A stretch of 43,603 nucleotides of DNA from Treponema sp. GTDB taxonomy: Bacteria; Spirochaetota; Spirochaetia; Treponematales; Breznakiellaceae. A program made the translations under genes and the position numbers. The notes below the pieces were generated by a model. The model worked only from the letters and a program-made list of their open reading frames with translations, searched no databases and was not told where the DNA came from. Positions 17,133 to 24,861 of this stretch are shown in pieces. Each line of letters opens with the position of its first letter. Positions within the stretch are counted from its first letter, which is position 1. The stretch is from contig JAITCL010000068.1 in NCBI GenBank assembly GCA_031283105.1, forward strand, positions 1 through 43,603, in the 5' to 3' direction.

Positions 17133-17161
17133 TTGAAAAAAGTCCTTATTATTGCTATAAT
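17133..17161 (+). promoter_or_regulatory. Leaderless promoter of the alpha/beta hydrolase gene
   Basis: TTGAAA (17133-17138), 17 bases, perfect TATAAT (17156-17161), then five bases to ATG 17167. There is no ribosome site. Confidence 0.75.
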
Positions 17162-17166
17162 GCCTT

Positions 17167-18153
17167 ATGGTTCAGGAAAATACCTGGTTCGAGAGCAGCG
17201 ATGGAACCAAATTGTACCTGCGGCGCTGGCTGTCCGGCCCGTCCTCTGCGGCGCGGCCTCTGGCTGTACTGCATATCGTGCATGGTATGGCGGAACATGG
17301 GGCGCGTTATGGGCGGCTTGCGGACAAACTGTGCGGGGCTGGCATTGAAATTTGGGTTGCCGACCAGCGGGGGCATGGAAAAACAGCGGATTTAAGCGTC
17401 AACGGCCCCGGTAAGGGCGGACTTTTGGGCCACTGCGCCGATAAAGACACTTTTGGGCGGGTAACCGCCGATATTGACGGCATCAACCGGGAAATACGGA
17501 AAATCTATCCTGATGTACCTCTTTTCCTTTTGGGCCATTCATGGGGCTCTTTTATCGTACAGAACTATATTGAAAACGACGATGGCAGGGAAATTGCGGG
17601 CTGTATCCTCTCCGGCACCAGGGGGCCGGGGGGCTTGAGGATTAAGACCGGAAAGCTGTTTATGACCCTGTTGGCATTTGTCTACGGTCATCGCCGGAAA
17701 TCGTCCCTTGCCCGCGCCGCGGCAGACGGCCCCTATGACCGGCCTTTTCGTCCCATCCGCACTTCTTTTGACTGGATTTCCCGCGATGAAGCGGAAGTAG
17801 ATGCTTATGTTGACGATCCGTTCTGCGGATACCTTTGTTCCGCCGGTTTTTACCGCGACCTTGCCCTGGGCCTCAGCCAGATACACCAGCCTGAAGCAAT
17901 GTCCCGAATCCGGCGGGATATGCCCATTTATATTTTTTCCGGCAGCGCCGATCCGGTCGGTGAAATGGGAACCAGCCCTACCGCGCTGGTCAATGCGTAC
18001 CGTTCCCTCGGCGTTAAAGACCTGGAATTTGTCCTGTACCCCGGCGCCCGGCATGAAACCCTCAATGAAACCAACCGCGATGAAGTGATGAACAACCTCC
18101 TTTCGTGGATATGCCGCCATATTGATTCCGGGCAAGCGGCGGGAAAGGAGTAA
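17167..18153 (+). CDS. Monoglyceride-lipase-like alpha/beta hydrolase
   Basis: A 328-residue serine hydrolase of the Hydrolase_4 / monoacylglycerol lipase group. The oxyanion region is HIVHGMAEHGARY, the nucleophile elbow GHSWGS, the acid lies in FSGSADPVGEMG and the His in YPGARHETLNE. ADQRGHGKT is the usual family strand-loop. No signal peptide is present, so it should be cytosolic, acting on monoacylglycerols or lysolipids; the substrate is inferred. The start has a promoter right in front and no ribosome site. pcnB follows after nine bases. Confidence 0.85.
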   Translation: MVQENTWFESSDGTKLYLRRWLSGPSSAARPLAVLHIVHGMAEHGARYGRLADKLCGAGIEIWVADQRGHGKTADLSVNGPGKGGLLGHCADKDTFGRVTADIDGINREIRKIYPDVPLFLLGHSWGSFIVQNYIENDDGREIAGCILSGTRGPGGLRIKTGKLFMTLLAFVYGHRRKSSLARAAADGPYDRPFRPIRTSFDWISRDEAEVDAYVDDPFCGYLCSAGFYRDLALGLSQIHQPEAMSRIRRDMPIYIFSGSADPVGEMGTSPTALVNAYRSLGVKDLEFVLYPGARHETLNETNRDEVMNNLLSWICRHIDSGQAAGKE

Positions 18154-18162
18154 GCGGCCTTC

Positions 18163-19365
18163 ATGCGTTTCCGGTACTCCGCCGAAGAAAACGGTAAGTT
18201 AGTCAAAAAAGCGATAGTCTATACCCGTGATGAACATGGAATCAATTTTGAAGATGTGGATATAGAGGCAATCGGCATAGTACGGCGGCTGAAAGACGCG
18301 GGCTACGAAAGCTACATTGTCGGCGGCGCGGTGCGGGACTTAATCCTCAAGAAAAAACCCAAAGATTTTGATATTGCCAGCGAGGCAAACCCCTCCCGGA
18401 TTAAAAAGATTTTCCGTAATTCCCGTATCATCGGCAGACGTTTCAAACTGGTTCATGTTTATTTTGGCCCCCGCATTTTTGAGGTTTCAACTTTCCGCTC
18501 GCTTAAAGACGGGCTTACCAGCAATACTTTCGGGACTATCGACGATGATGTACTGCGCCGCGATTTTACCATGAACGCGTTGTTCTACGATCCGGAGCAG
18601 CAAATAGTGGTAGATTATGTAGGCGGCATGAAGGACATTCGCGCAAAACTGGTCAAGCCGATTATTCCCCTTGCGACAATTTTTAAGGACGATCCGGTAC
18701 GCATGATCCGCGCCATTAAATACAGCGCCGCCACGGGCTTTACCCTGCCCCTGTCCCTCAAGTGGAAAATAAAAACGGATTCGCCGCTGCTTGCTTCCAT
18801 TTCACCATCGCGGCTTACCGAAGAAATTTTCAAGATTATCCATTCACCCCAGGCAGCCCGCATTGTAGAAGCGTTAGACGACATGGGGCTGTACGCGTAT
18901 CTTCAGCATCAGGCCGCGCAATTAATGAAGGACAATCCCCTGTTCCGCAGCCGCTACCTGCGCAGTATGGCCGCTCTGAATCAAGCGGCTTATAAAAACC
19001 TGCCCGGCGAAGCGCTGGGGGCGCTGGTAAACGACTACATAGAGGACATCGCCGACTGGGAACAGGGCATCACCGAAAATTACCGGGCATGTTATACCGC
19101 AGCCCGGCGTTTTATTCGGCCGATGAATCCCCCCCGTTTCCAGCTTGATTATGCGGTACGCCGTTTCTTTGCCGCCCACGGCATAACCATACGAAAATCC
19201 CATCTGGTAGACCGGGTTACCCGCAGCCGGCCTGCGGCGCAAGAAACCGAAAACAACGCTGTGGACGCCCCTGCGGGAGTCACTCACGGCAGCGCTCATA
19301 GCGGCGCGCAGCGCAAACGCCGCAGACGCAGAAAAAAAAGGGAACCGGTAACAGAGAACAAGTAA
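18163..19365 (+). CDS. pcnB: Poly(A) polymerase PcnB / tRNA nucleotidyltransferase family
   Basis: A 400-residue class II nucleotidyltransferase. GGAVRDLILKKKPKDFDIA carries the catalytic Asp pair, and RRDFTMNALFYDP and DDPVRMIRAIKYSA follow. The long Arg/Lys-rich tail (RKRRRRRKKR) after ~370 and the KPKDFDIA motif favour poly(A) polymerase over a CCA enzyme. It would add 3' adenines to RNAs for decay. The ATG at 18163 lies 13 bases after GGAG, a wide gap; coupling to the hydrolase gene is possible. Confidence 0.85.
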   Translation: MRFRYSAEENGKLVKKAIVYTRDEHGINFEDVDIEAIGIVRRLKDAGYESYIVGGAVRDLILKKKPKDFDIASEANPSRIKKIFRNSRIIGRRFKLVHVYFGPRIFEVSTFRSLKDGLTSNTFGTIDDDVLRRDFTMNALFYDPEQQIVVDYVGGMKDIRAKLVKPIIPLATIFKDDPVRMIRAIKYSAATGFTLPLSLKWKIKTDSPLLASISPSRLTEEIFKIIHSPQAARIVEALDDMGLYAYLQHQAAQLMKDNPLFRSRYLRSMAALNQAAYKNLPGEALGALVNDYIEDIADWEQGITENYRACYTAARRFIRPMNPPRFQLDYAVRRFFAAHGITIRKSHLVDRVTRSRPAAQETENNAVDAPAGVTHGSAHSGAQRKRRRRRKKREPVTENK

Positions 19366-19410
19366 CAAAGGGTAAAAAATTCTTTTTGGACAACCCCTAA
19401 CGCCCCTAAT

Positions 19411-19749
19411 TCAATATTCCTCAAGCATTTCTCTGATTAGTTCATTTATTGAAAAGTTCAATTTACTTCTTATTTCATTTTGCATTGATCTTGGCAGTTT
19501 AGGATAGATATTTCCGGTATTTGTATCGGTGTTTTGTTCCGTACGGTCTATAAAAAAATGGTAGGGCTTTATCTTCAGAATCACGGCTATTTTTTCAATC
19601 ATGTCCATAGAAGGAAATTTCTTCCCAACTTCTATTTCTCCAATGTAAGTAGGTGATGTATTTAAATTTTCCGCCAGTTTCATCTGGGATATGCCTTCTT
19701 TTTTGCGGAATTCTTTCATATTGCTAATAAAAATCTGCTTTAAGGTCAT
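19411..19749 (-). CDS. XRE-family transcriptional regulator
   Basis: A 112-residue protein with an N-terminal helix-turn-helix (EGISQMKLAENLNTSPTYIG, then EIEVGKKFPSMDMIEKIAVIL) and a C-terminal segment ending in a helix (LNFSINELIREMLEEY). It is AT-rich. It reads away from the MORN gene; the palindromes at 19795-19824 in the shared spacer are a plausible binding site, so it may control itself and the MORN gene. No clear ribosome site is seen. Confidence 0.8.
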   Translation of the reverse strand: MTLKQIFISNMKEFRKKEGISQMKLAENLNTSPTYIGEIEVGKKFPSMDMIEKIAVILKIKPYHFFIDRTEQNTDTNTGNIYPKLPRSMQNEIRSKLNFSINELIREMLEEY

Positions 19750-19794
19750 TTCTTATGCTAATAGCCTTTATTTTCTCCATACAACCAGCCTATT

Positions 19795-19839
19795 GAGTGT
19801 TAATTTAACTTGACAACAACACTCTACTGGCGCTATATT
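19795..19839 (+). promoter_or_regulatory. Promoter with overlapping palindromes between the XRE and MORN genes
   Basis: TTGACA (19810-19815), 18 bases, TATATT (19834-19839). GAGTGTT (19795-19801) and AACACTC (19818-19824) flank the -35 as an inverted repeat, and GTTAATTTAAC (19799-19809) is a perfect odd palindrome next to it. This is the layout of a repressor operator. Confidence 0.6.
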
Positions 19840-20015
19840 AAAGGATAAATGTTTCATCAGGCAATTTTCCTGTGTTTTTTACCTATTGTTTGGGAGAAAT
19901 TCAGGAAAAAGCCAAAAATAAATAAAGAGGAAACAATGTAAATAAATTTCCGTATGGAAATTTAAAATATGTCGGCGGCGACATTAACACCGTAAAAACA
20001 CATAAGGAGATGATT

Positions 20016-20600
20016 ATGAGTAACAGTGAAGGAACTTTAACCGGAAAAACTGACGACGGGGTAACATGGACACACACTGGTGGTATTCTTAACGGACTGA
20101 GGCACGGCAAAGGAAAATGTACGTATGCAGATGGCCGTGTTTACGAAGGCGATTTCGTTAACGGAAAATGCGAAGGCAAAGGAAAATTTACATGGGCTGA
20201 CGGCGATGTTTACGAAGGCGGTTGGGTTGACGGTAAGTGTCACGGCAAAGGAAAAAGGACATTTGATGGCAATGTTTACGAAGGCGATTGGGTTGACGGC
20301 AGGTGTCACGGAAAAGGAAAAATGACATTTGTAGACGGCGGTGTTTACGAAGGCGATTTTATTAAAAATGAAAATCATGGCAAAGGAAAAATGGCATACC
20401 CTAATGGCTGTGTTTACGAAGGCGATTGGGTTAACGGCAAATGGCACGGGAAAGGAAAATGGACAACCCCTGACGCCGGTTTTTACGAAGGCGATTATGT
20501 TGACAACAAGAAGAACGGAAAAGGGAAAATGACACTTCCAGACGGCTATGTTTACGAAGGCGATTGGGTTGATGACAATTTCCAAAAGAAAGGAAAATGA
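20016..20600 (+). CDS. MORN-repeat protein, truncated by a frameshift
   Basis: A 194-residue product made of about seven MORN repeats (pattern YEGDWVDGKCHGKGKMTF, then a DG turn). No signal peptide is visible. MORN arrays usually bind membranes or partner proteins. The start at 20016 follows AAGGAGA; ATG 20010 overlaps that site. The last unit breaks at 20594-20600: earlier units read GGAAAAATGACATTT, here one A is missing, giving TGA. In the restored frame the protein continues MTFTNGVIYEGNFVGG and stops at 20719, adding about 40 residues. So this is either a recent mutation or a sequencing error in a homopolymer. Confidence 0.85.
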   Translation: MSNSEGTLTGKTDDGVTWTHTGGILNGLRHGKGKCTYADGRVYEGDFVNGKCEGKGKFTWADGDVYEGGWVDGKCHGKGKRTFDGNVYEGDWVDGRCHGKGKMTFVDGGVYEGDFIKNENHGKGKMAYPNGCVYEGDWVNGKWHGKGKWTTPDAGFYEGDYVDNKKNGKGKMTLPDGYVYEGDWVDDNFQKKGK

Positions 20601-20676
20601 CATTTACAAACGGCGTCATTTACGAAGGCAATTTTGTTGGCGGTTTATCGGAAAACGAATGGGTAAAAGGGGTTAT

Positions 20677-20689
20677 GGTGACAGTCACC
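20677..20689. repeat. Palindrome, left member of an inverted pair around the DUF433 module
   Basis: GGTGACAGTCACC is a perfect palindrome. A related 13-mer at 21302-21314 (AGTGACTGACACC) reads GGTGTCAGTCACT on the other strand, 11 of 13 matching. The pair brackets the DUF433/DUF5615 genes. Confidence 0.45.
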
Positions 20690-20696
20690 AAGTCCC

Positions 20697-20725
20697 TTGT
20701 CATTGCCCGCCAGTTATGATAATTT
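20697..20725 (+). promoter_or_regulatory. Candidate leaderless promoter of the DUF433 gene
   Basis: TTGTCA (20697-20702), 17 bases, TAATTT (20720-20725), then seven bases to ATG 20733. The -10 is weak. Confidence 0.35.
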
Positions 20726-20732
20726 ATGTTGT

Positions 20733-20972
20733 ATGAATGAATTGCGGGCGCATATTGTTGTTGATCCTGAAGTACGATTCGGTAAACCCTGTATAAAGGG
20801 AACACGAATAACCGTCGGAGATATTCTACAGTGGCTTTCAGGGGGAATGACTGAGCAGGAAATAGTAGCAGATTATCCCGAATTACAGAAAATCCACGTC
20901 AGGGCGGCGCTTGCCTTTGCGGCAGAACGAGATGCAATGACCAAAGTGGTTGCGCATGAAATTGTTGCTTGA
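20733..20972 (+). CDS. DUF433 antitoxin
   Basis: A 79-residue DUF433 protein: VDPEVRFGKPCIKGTRITV, then GDILQWLSGGMTEQEIVADYPEL, a small HTH-like fold typical of antitoxins paired with DUF5615 PIN-like proteins. The ATG at 20733 is chosen over the TTG at 20697 because the added residues match no family member. It overlaps the next gene by 17 bases, as expected for a coupled pair. Confidence 0.85.
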   Translation: MNELRAHIVVDPEVRFGKPCIKGTRITVGDILQWLSGGMTEQEIVADYPELQKIHVRAALAFAAERDAMTKVVAHEIVA

Positions 20973-21287
20973 CGCAAATTTATCGTGGCGTTTGACATCT
21001 GTATTGTCGGAACATTTTGGTGAATGCGTTCATGTAAATAAGACAAATCTTCCCAAACCCGCAAAAGATACAGAAATATGGAATTATGCCGCTGCCAATG
21101 GATATACTATTATTACTCAAGATTCGGATTTTTGAATTTTTTCGAGACAAAAGGATTCCCACCAAAAATAATCCTGTTGCGGGTAGGAAACATAGATATA
21201 AAAACAGCAGAAAGAATATTGTTACAAGCCAAACCATCTATTGTCGATTTAGAAAATAGCGATTATGGCTTACTGGAGATTATATAA
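20956..21287 (+). pseudogene. DUF5615 PIN-like toxin split by a one-base deletion
   Basis: The first frame (20956-21135) reads MKLLLDANLSWRLTSVL...GYTIITQDSDF, with the acidic residues of the Mut7-C/DUF5615 PIN-like fold (LLLDANL, QDSDF), then TGA. The rest, LNFFETKGFPPKIILLRVGN and on to GLLEII, is in the next frame and ends at 21287. A run of five T at 21129-21133 would need six to join them. With one T restored the product has normal family length (~110). As drawn, the toxin lacks its C-terminal half and is probably inactive, unless the loss is a sequencing error. Confidence 0.8.
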
Positions 21288-21301
21288 AGAGGGCAGTAAA
21301 A

Positions 21302-21314
21302 AGTGACTGACACC
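21302..21314. repeat. Right member of the inverted pair around the DUF433 module
   Basis: AGTGACTGACACC, near-inverse of the 20677-20689 palindrome. Confidence 0.4.
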
Positions 21315-21338
21315 CAATTTGATTTTCCTTTTTCTCTT

Positions 21339-21367
21339 CCTCCGTGTTCTCCGTGTCCTCCGTGGTT
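21339..21367. repeat. CTCCGTG spacer repeat
   Basis: Three tandem 9-base units around CTCCGTGTC, ending CCTCCGTGGTT. It is the same repeat as at 5826-5905 and 23781-23799 and lies just past the 3' end of pncB. Confidence 0.75.
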
Positions 21368-21420
21368 AAAAATTCTTCTTTCTTCCTTTGTGAGAGATAG
21401 CGCGAATAAAACCTCGGTTT

Positions 21421-22884
21421 CTACAAATCACTCAAATGGCTGGTTATCAATTCCAGTTTTAAGTCGCGGAGTTTTTCGGTAATGGAAACCTTGTACACAT
21501 GGGGGTTGAGCAGGCGCTTGTAAGTGGAATCAAACGTTTCAAGATCGGCGGCGGAATGGGCGCGAATCTCATCCAGCGAGGGCTGCGGGACGCAGGGTTT
21601 GCCGTTTGTGACGTATTTTTTCAAAAGCGGCTGCGGCGGCCATTCAGTGATATGGTAAAAGTGGCGGTAGTCCGCCGAAGGATGCCAGAAACAGTATCGG
21701 TATCCTGTTTCAATTTTTTCGGCATCGGCGGAATTGTCCAAAGCCAGCACATCGGCGATAGCGGCGCCCTGACTGTCCTTTATCCGCCATACCTGTTTGG
21801 GGCCGGGATTGGTGATTTTTTCAGGATTGTCGGAAACTTTCATCACCGGCGTTATTTGTGCAGCCGCATCTTCGCAGGCAGTCATTTTGTACACGCCGGT
21901 AAAGGCGGAGTCATTGCCTCCGGTAACCATCCGCGTTCCTACGCCCCACATATCAACCGGAACGCCGGCATTCACCAGAGTTTCAATAATTGATTCATCC
22001 AAATCGTTGGACGCGGTAATGGCAGCTTCGTTAAGCCCCGCTTTATCCAGCATCTTTCTGACCTCGGTAGAAAGATACTGAATATCCCCCGAATCCAGAC
22101 GTATTCCAAAATTCTTTCCCTGCTTCTTGAGTTTTTTCCCCACGTTTATCGCGTTGACGATTCCGCTTTTCAGGGTATCGTAAGTGTCGAGAAGAAATAT
22201 CGTTTTGTCCGGGTACATTTCGGCGTATGCGTTAAAAGCGTCCTCCTCGGAAGGAAAAGCCATAACCCATGAATGGGCCATAGTTCCCAGCACCGGTATG
22301 CCAAATACTTTTCCCGCCATGGCATTGGAAGTTCCCATTGCGCCGCCTATATACGCCGCCTTTGACGCGGACAATGCCCCATCCGGCCCCTGTGCGCGGC
22401 GCAGTCCGAATTCCATAATCGAGCCTTTCCCTGACGCAACCCAGACACGGCGGGTCTTGGTGGCGATAAGGCTCTGAAAATTAATGATATTGAGCAGCAT
22501 CCCTTCGATTATCTGACATTCAATCAGGCTGCCCTCGATTCTGATTAACGGTTCCTGCGGAAAGACCACGGTTCCTTCGTCCATCGCCCACAACGAGCCT
22601 GAAAACCGGAAATTTTTAAGGTATTCGGTAAAAGCGTCTTCAAACATTCCCAGGCTTTTCAAATAGCCGATGTCTTCATCAGAAAATGAAAATGACGCAA
22701 GATTATCCAGCAGGGTTCCCAATCCGGCAAATATCGCATAACCGCCGCCGAATGGCTGCCATCGGAAAAACATCTCGAATATCGCCTTGCGGTTCGGGTT
22801 TTGTTTCCAGTAGCCCTGCGCCATAGTCAGGGAATAAAGGTCGGTGAACAGGGCGGAATGGGATATGTCATGAACGGCGGCCAT
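21421..22884 (-). CDS. pncB: Nicotinate phosphoribosyltransferase
   Basis: A 487-residue enzyme that makes nicotinate mononucleotide from nicotinate and PRPP. Seen are LFTDLYSLTMAQGYW, FEMFFRWQPFGGGYAIFAGL, the active-site EFGLRRAQGPDGALSASKAA, MAHSWVMAFPSEEDAF, FGIRLDSGDI and WGVGTRMVTGGND. Length and motifs fit the larger bacterial NAPRTase. It overlaps the pncA stop codon by one base, so the two steps nicotinamide to nicotinate to NaMN are made together. Confidence 0.95.
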   Translation of the reverse strand: MAAVHDISHSALFTDLYSLTMAQGYWKQNPNRKAIFEMFFRWQPFGGGYAIFAGLGTLLDNLASFSFSDEDIGYLKSLGMFEDAFTEYLKNFRFSGSLWAMDEGTVVFPQEPLIRIEGSLIECQIIEGMLLNIINFQSLIATKTRRVWVASGKGSIMEFGLRRAQGPDGALSASKAAYIGGAMGTSNAMAGKVFGIPVLGTMAHSWVMAFPSEEDAFNAYAEMYPDKTIFLLDTYDTLKSGIVNAINVGKKLKKQGKNFGIRLDSGDIQYLSTEVRKMLDKAGLNEAAITASNDLDESIIETLVNAGVPVDMWGVGTRMVTGGNDSAFTGVYKMTACEDAAAQITPVMKVSDNPEKITNPGPKQVWRIKDSQGAAIADVLALDNSADAEKIETGYRYCFWHPSADYRHFYHITEWPPQPLLKKYVTNGKPCVPQPSLDEIRAHSAADLETFDSTYKRLLNPHVYKVSITEKLRDLKLELITSHLSDL

Positions 22885-23540
22885 CAGCGCATCTCCCCTA
22901 ACAATTTTTCAGAATCGGAAAAAATGATTCCCGAGTCCCGCATCTGCGCTACCGCTTTTTCTACCGAGCCGGAAGGGTAGCCCACTCCCCGCACCGCGTC
23001 TTCGACGATTATCGTATTGAAGCCCAATCTTCTGCAATCCATCGCGCTGTAAAACACGCAGTAGTCGGTTGCCAGTCCGCCCATGATGACCGTTTGAATG
23101 TTCATCTGCTTAATGCCGCCTTCAAGGCCGGTGGCGGTACAGCGGTCATTTTCAAAAAAAGCCGAATAGGAATCCAGCCCCGCGCGAAACCCTTTGCGGA
23201 TAATCAGGCTAACCGGGTCAAGGTTAAGTTTATCGTGAAAAGCTGCGCCCTTAGTTCCCCGTACGCAGTGATCCGGCCAGAGAACCTGCCCCTGAACAGT
23301 GTCAAGGTCAATAATATCCCCCGGATTTTTACCGCTATGCGAGGAAGCGAAGGAAATATGCCCCGCCGGATGCCAGTCCTGTGTAACGGCAACACGCCCC
23401 CCCGCCGAGGCAAAAGCGGCGGCCAGCTTGTTAAGCGGGGCAATAACCCCGTCGCCGTCCTGAACGGCCAGTGCGCCGCCCGGGCAAAAATCGTTCTGCA
23501 CGTCAATTATCAACAACAGTGTCGTCTGAATATTAAACAT
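22884..23540 (-). CDS. pncA: Nicotinamidase
   Basis: A 218-residue isochorismatase-fold amidase that hydrolyses nicotinamide to nicotinate. Catalytic Asp is in LIIDVQNDFCPGGALAV, the metal site in TQDWHPAGHISFASSH, the Lys in IRKGFRAGLDSYSAF, and the nucleophilic Cys in GGLATDYCVFYSAMDC. The ATG at 23540 is chosen because a TATAAT ends six bases before it and because family members begin just before LLIIDVQNDF; the longer frame adds 17 residues that run through the promoter. No ribosome site is present. Confidence 0.93.
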   Translation of the reverse strand: MFNIQTTLLLIIDVQNDFCPGGALAVQDGDGVIAPLNKLAAAFASAGGRVAVTQDWHPAGHISFASSHSGKNPGDIIDLDTVQGQVLWPDHCVRGTKGAAFHDKLNLDPVSLIIRKGFRAGLDSYSAFFENDRCTATGLEGGIKQMNIQTVIMGGLATDYCVFYSAMDCRRLGFNTIIVEDAVRGVGYPSGSVEKAVAQMRDSGIIFSDSEKLLGEMR

Positions 23541-23546
23541 AGAAGC

Positions 23547-23575
23547 ATTATATTGTTTATAAGGCAAAATATCCA
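23547..23575 (-). promoter_or_regulatory. Leaderless promoter of pncA-pncB
   Basis: On the minus strand TGGATA (23575-23570), 17 bases, perfect TATAAT (23552-23547), then six bases to the ATG. Confidence 0.6.
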
Positions 23576-23824
23576 GATGGGGGGCAAACAATGCACGGCA
23601 AAGCCGTGTGGATGAATAAATTTATCATGCCCCAGCGCCGGACAAGGTAACCAAGATGAGTAAAAGGAGGTGAGCTTTAGCTCACCGTCCGCGCTGCGGT
23701 CAAAGGGAGGTATGTAGCGGGTCAGAGAGAAGTTTATTAAACATGGGACAATGCGAGATGAGAAAGCAGGGAAGAATTTAACCACGGAGGACACGGAGGG
23801 GAAAGCTCTCCCCCTCTACCATCA
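23576..23824. other. Gene-free spacer with hairpins
   Basis: No gene is seen. CACGGC-AAA-GCCGTG (23594-23608) and GGTGAGC-TTTA-GCTCACC (23669-23686) are perfect small hairpins. The mobile-like element A begins at the right edge. Confidence 0.55.
23781..23799. repeat. ACGGAG spacer repeat
   Basis: ACCACGGAGGACACGGAGG, two units of the 9-base ACACGGAG repeat, preceded by TTTA as in the other copies. Confidence 0.7.
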
Positions 23825-24145
23825 CAGGGCAACAGCATTTACTGTGATAGATAATATAATCAGCCAAGCCGCCTGAGAGAGGTCGGCGGGGCGGCAAAAA
23901 AATTCCGGGAATTCTCTGCCGGAAGAGACCAGAGAGTAAAAGCAAAAACTAGGTGTACAGTAACAGCCCAGCACTTAAATACGACATGATTTCATAGTAA
24001 TTACGATATGCTTAGTAATTTAAGTGCTGGGGGGCTCTGTAGGCAGATTCTCCCGGTTTTTTGCCGCCCCGCGCGGCCTTCTCAGGCGGATTTCTGCCTT
24101 ATGTGATAACTTATTATAGAATAAAAAAGTACATGCTGTTGCCCT
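23825..24145. mobile_element. Element A: strongly self-complementary MITE-like element
   Basis: About 320 bp with no coding potential. The ends are inverted: AGGGCAACAGCATTTAC (23826-23842) against the complement of 24129-24145, 16 of 17 matching. Inside, arms of about 55 bp (23866-23920 and 24042-24099) pair through CCGCCTGAGA, CGGGGCGGCAAAAAA and CCGGGA. Between them lie a 42-base block (23927-23968) shared with the element at 25131 and a perfect 14-bp stem (AGCACTTAAAT with ATTTAAGTGCT and flanking C/G). I see no target duplication around this copy, which may be old or not inserted by transposition. Confidence 0.65.
23866..24099 (+). ncRNA. Candidate structured RNA within element A
   Basis: If transcribed, this part folds into a long basal stem, a central block containing AAAAGCAAAAACTAGGTGTA then CAGTAACAGCC, an internal hairpin (23968-24029) and a downstream GGGCTCTGTAG. 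The copy at 25178-25416 has the same order with different stem sequences. Strand is set by the block orientation and is a guess; transcription is not shown. Confidence 0.35.
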
Positions 24146-24156
24146 TAGCGGGGTAC

Positions 24157-24185
24157 TTTACACATTCTCAAAAATTGGCTATATT
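24157..24185 (+). promoter_or_regulatory. Promoter of the outer-membrane-like protein gene
   Basis: TTTACA (24157-24162), 17 bases, TATATT (24180-24185); the start codon is at 24204 behind AGGAGA, giving a leader of about 12 bases. It begins 11 bases after the end of element A. Confidence 0.65.
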
Positions 24186-24203
24186 CTTGACAGGAGAAAT
24201 ATA

Positions 24204-24815
24204 ATGCAAAAGAAAGTAATATTGGCGTTGCTGATGGCGGCGTTGCTGGCGGGTGGTGCATTCGCCCAAGGATTTTCGATGAGCGCCGGCGCCGGTATGC
24301 TCTTTGATTTGAGCAGCAACAACGGTGTCAAGTATGATGGCGGGTATAGCGGGATGCGGATACTGAGTCTTGGCTTTTTCGGCTTTTTCGACGCCACCTA
24401 TGCGGAGGTTGATGTCAGCTTCGCCTATGGAAATATAAGAGGTATGGGGGATGGTGATGTCAGAGGCTATGACAGCCGAGTGATGCAGCTCGGTTTTACC
24501 TTCCTGGGCAAGTATCCCTTTGAAGTGGGTGATTTTATCATCTTCCCCCTCTTGGGGTTTGATTACAACATGGTTGTTTCCCACACGGTGGCCGGCTATG
24601 CTGACCCTCACTACGCAAAATTAAGCCAGCTTGGCGCACTTGCCGGCGTGGGCGCCGACTTTTATATGACCGATTCCCTGTACCTCAGAGGGGAAGGTAT
24701 GTTCCATCTGCGTTTTCCTTCCACGGCCATGAGAGAAGCAGCATCTGCAATAGATGGGGCAGCCACCTTTGGTATGGGCCCCCGTTTAAAAGCTGCTGTA
24801 GGCTACAAGTTCTAA
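24204..24815 (+). CDS. Outer-membrane beta-barrel-like protein
   Basis: A 203-residue exported protein. A clear signal peptide (MQKKVILALLMAALLAGGAFA, cut before QGF) is followed by alternating amphipathic strands rich in Gly, Tyr and Phe (ATYAEVDVSFAYG, QLGFTFLGKYPFEV, LYLRGEGMFHLRF) and a terminal Phe (VGYKF), the usual signal for barrel insertion. It resembles the OmpA-like or OmpW-like small barrels common in treponemes, but I cannot name a family. The gene has its own promoter and ribosome site and stands alone between repeat elements A and C/B. Confidence 0.8.
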   Translation: MQKKVILALLMAALLAGGAFAQGFSMSAGAGMLFDLSSNNGVKYDGGYSGMRILSLGFFGFFDATYAEVDVSFAYGNIRGMGDGDVRGYDSRVMQLGFTFLGKYPFEVGDFIIFPLLGFDYNMVVSHTVAGYADPHYAKLSQLGALAGVGADFYMTDSLYLRGEGMFHLRFPSTAMREAASAIDGAATFGMGPRLKAAVGYKF

Positions 24816-24852
24816 GAACCGGACTACTTAATTGTAAAAAGGAGCTGTCCAT

Positions 24853-24861
24853 TGGGCGGCT
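24853..24861. repeat. 9-bp direct repeat, left flank of elements C+B
   Basis: TGGGCGGCT here and at 25465-25473, exactly flush with the CAGGG and CCCTG ends of the segment between them. This looks like a target-site duplication. Confidence 0.7.

Noticed and set aside
20037-20603. 188-codon frame antisense to the MORN gene
   Set aside because: It mirrors the 69-bp MORN periodicity; the sense strand has a ribosome site, promoter and clear MORN repeats.
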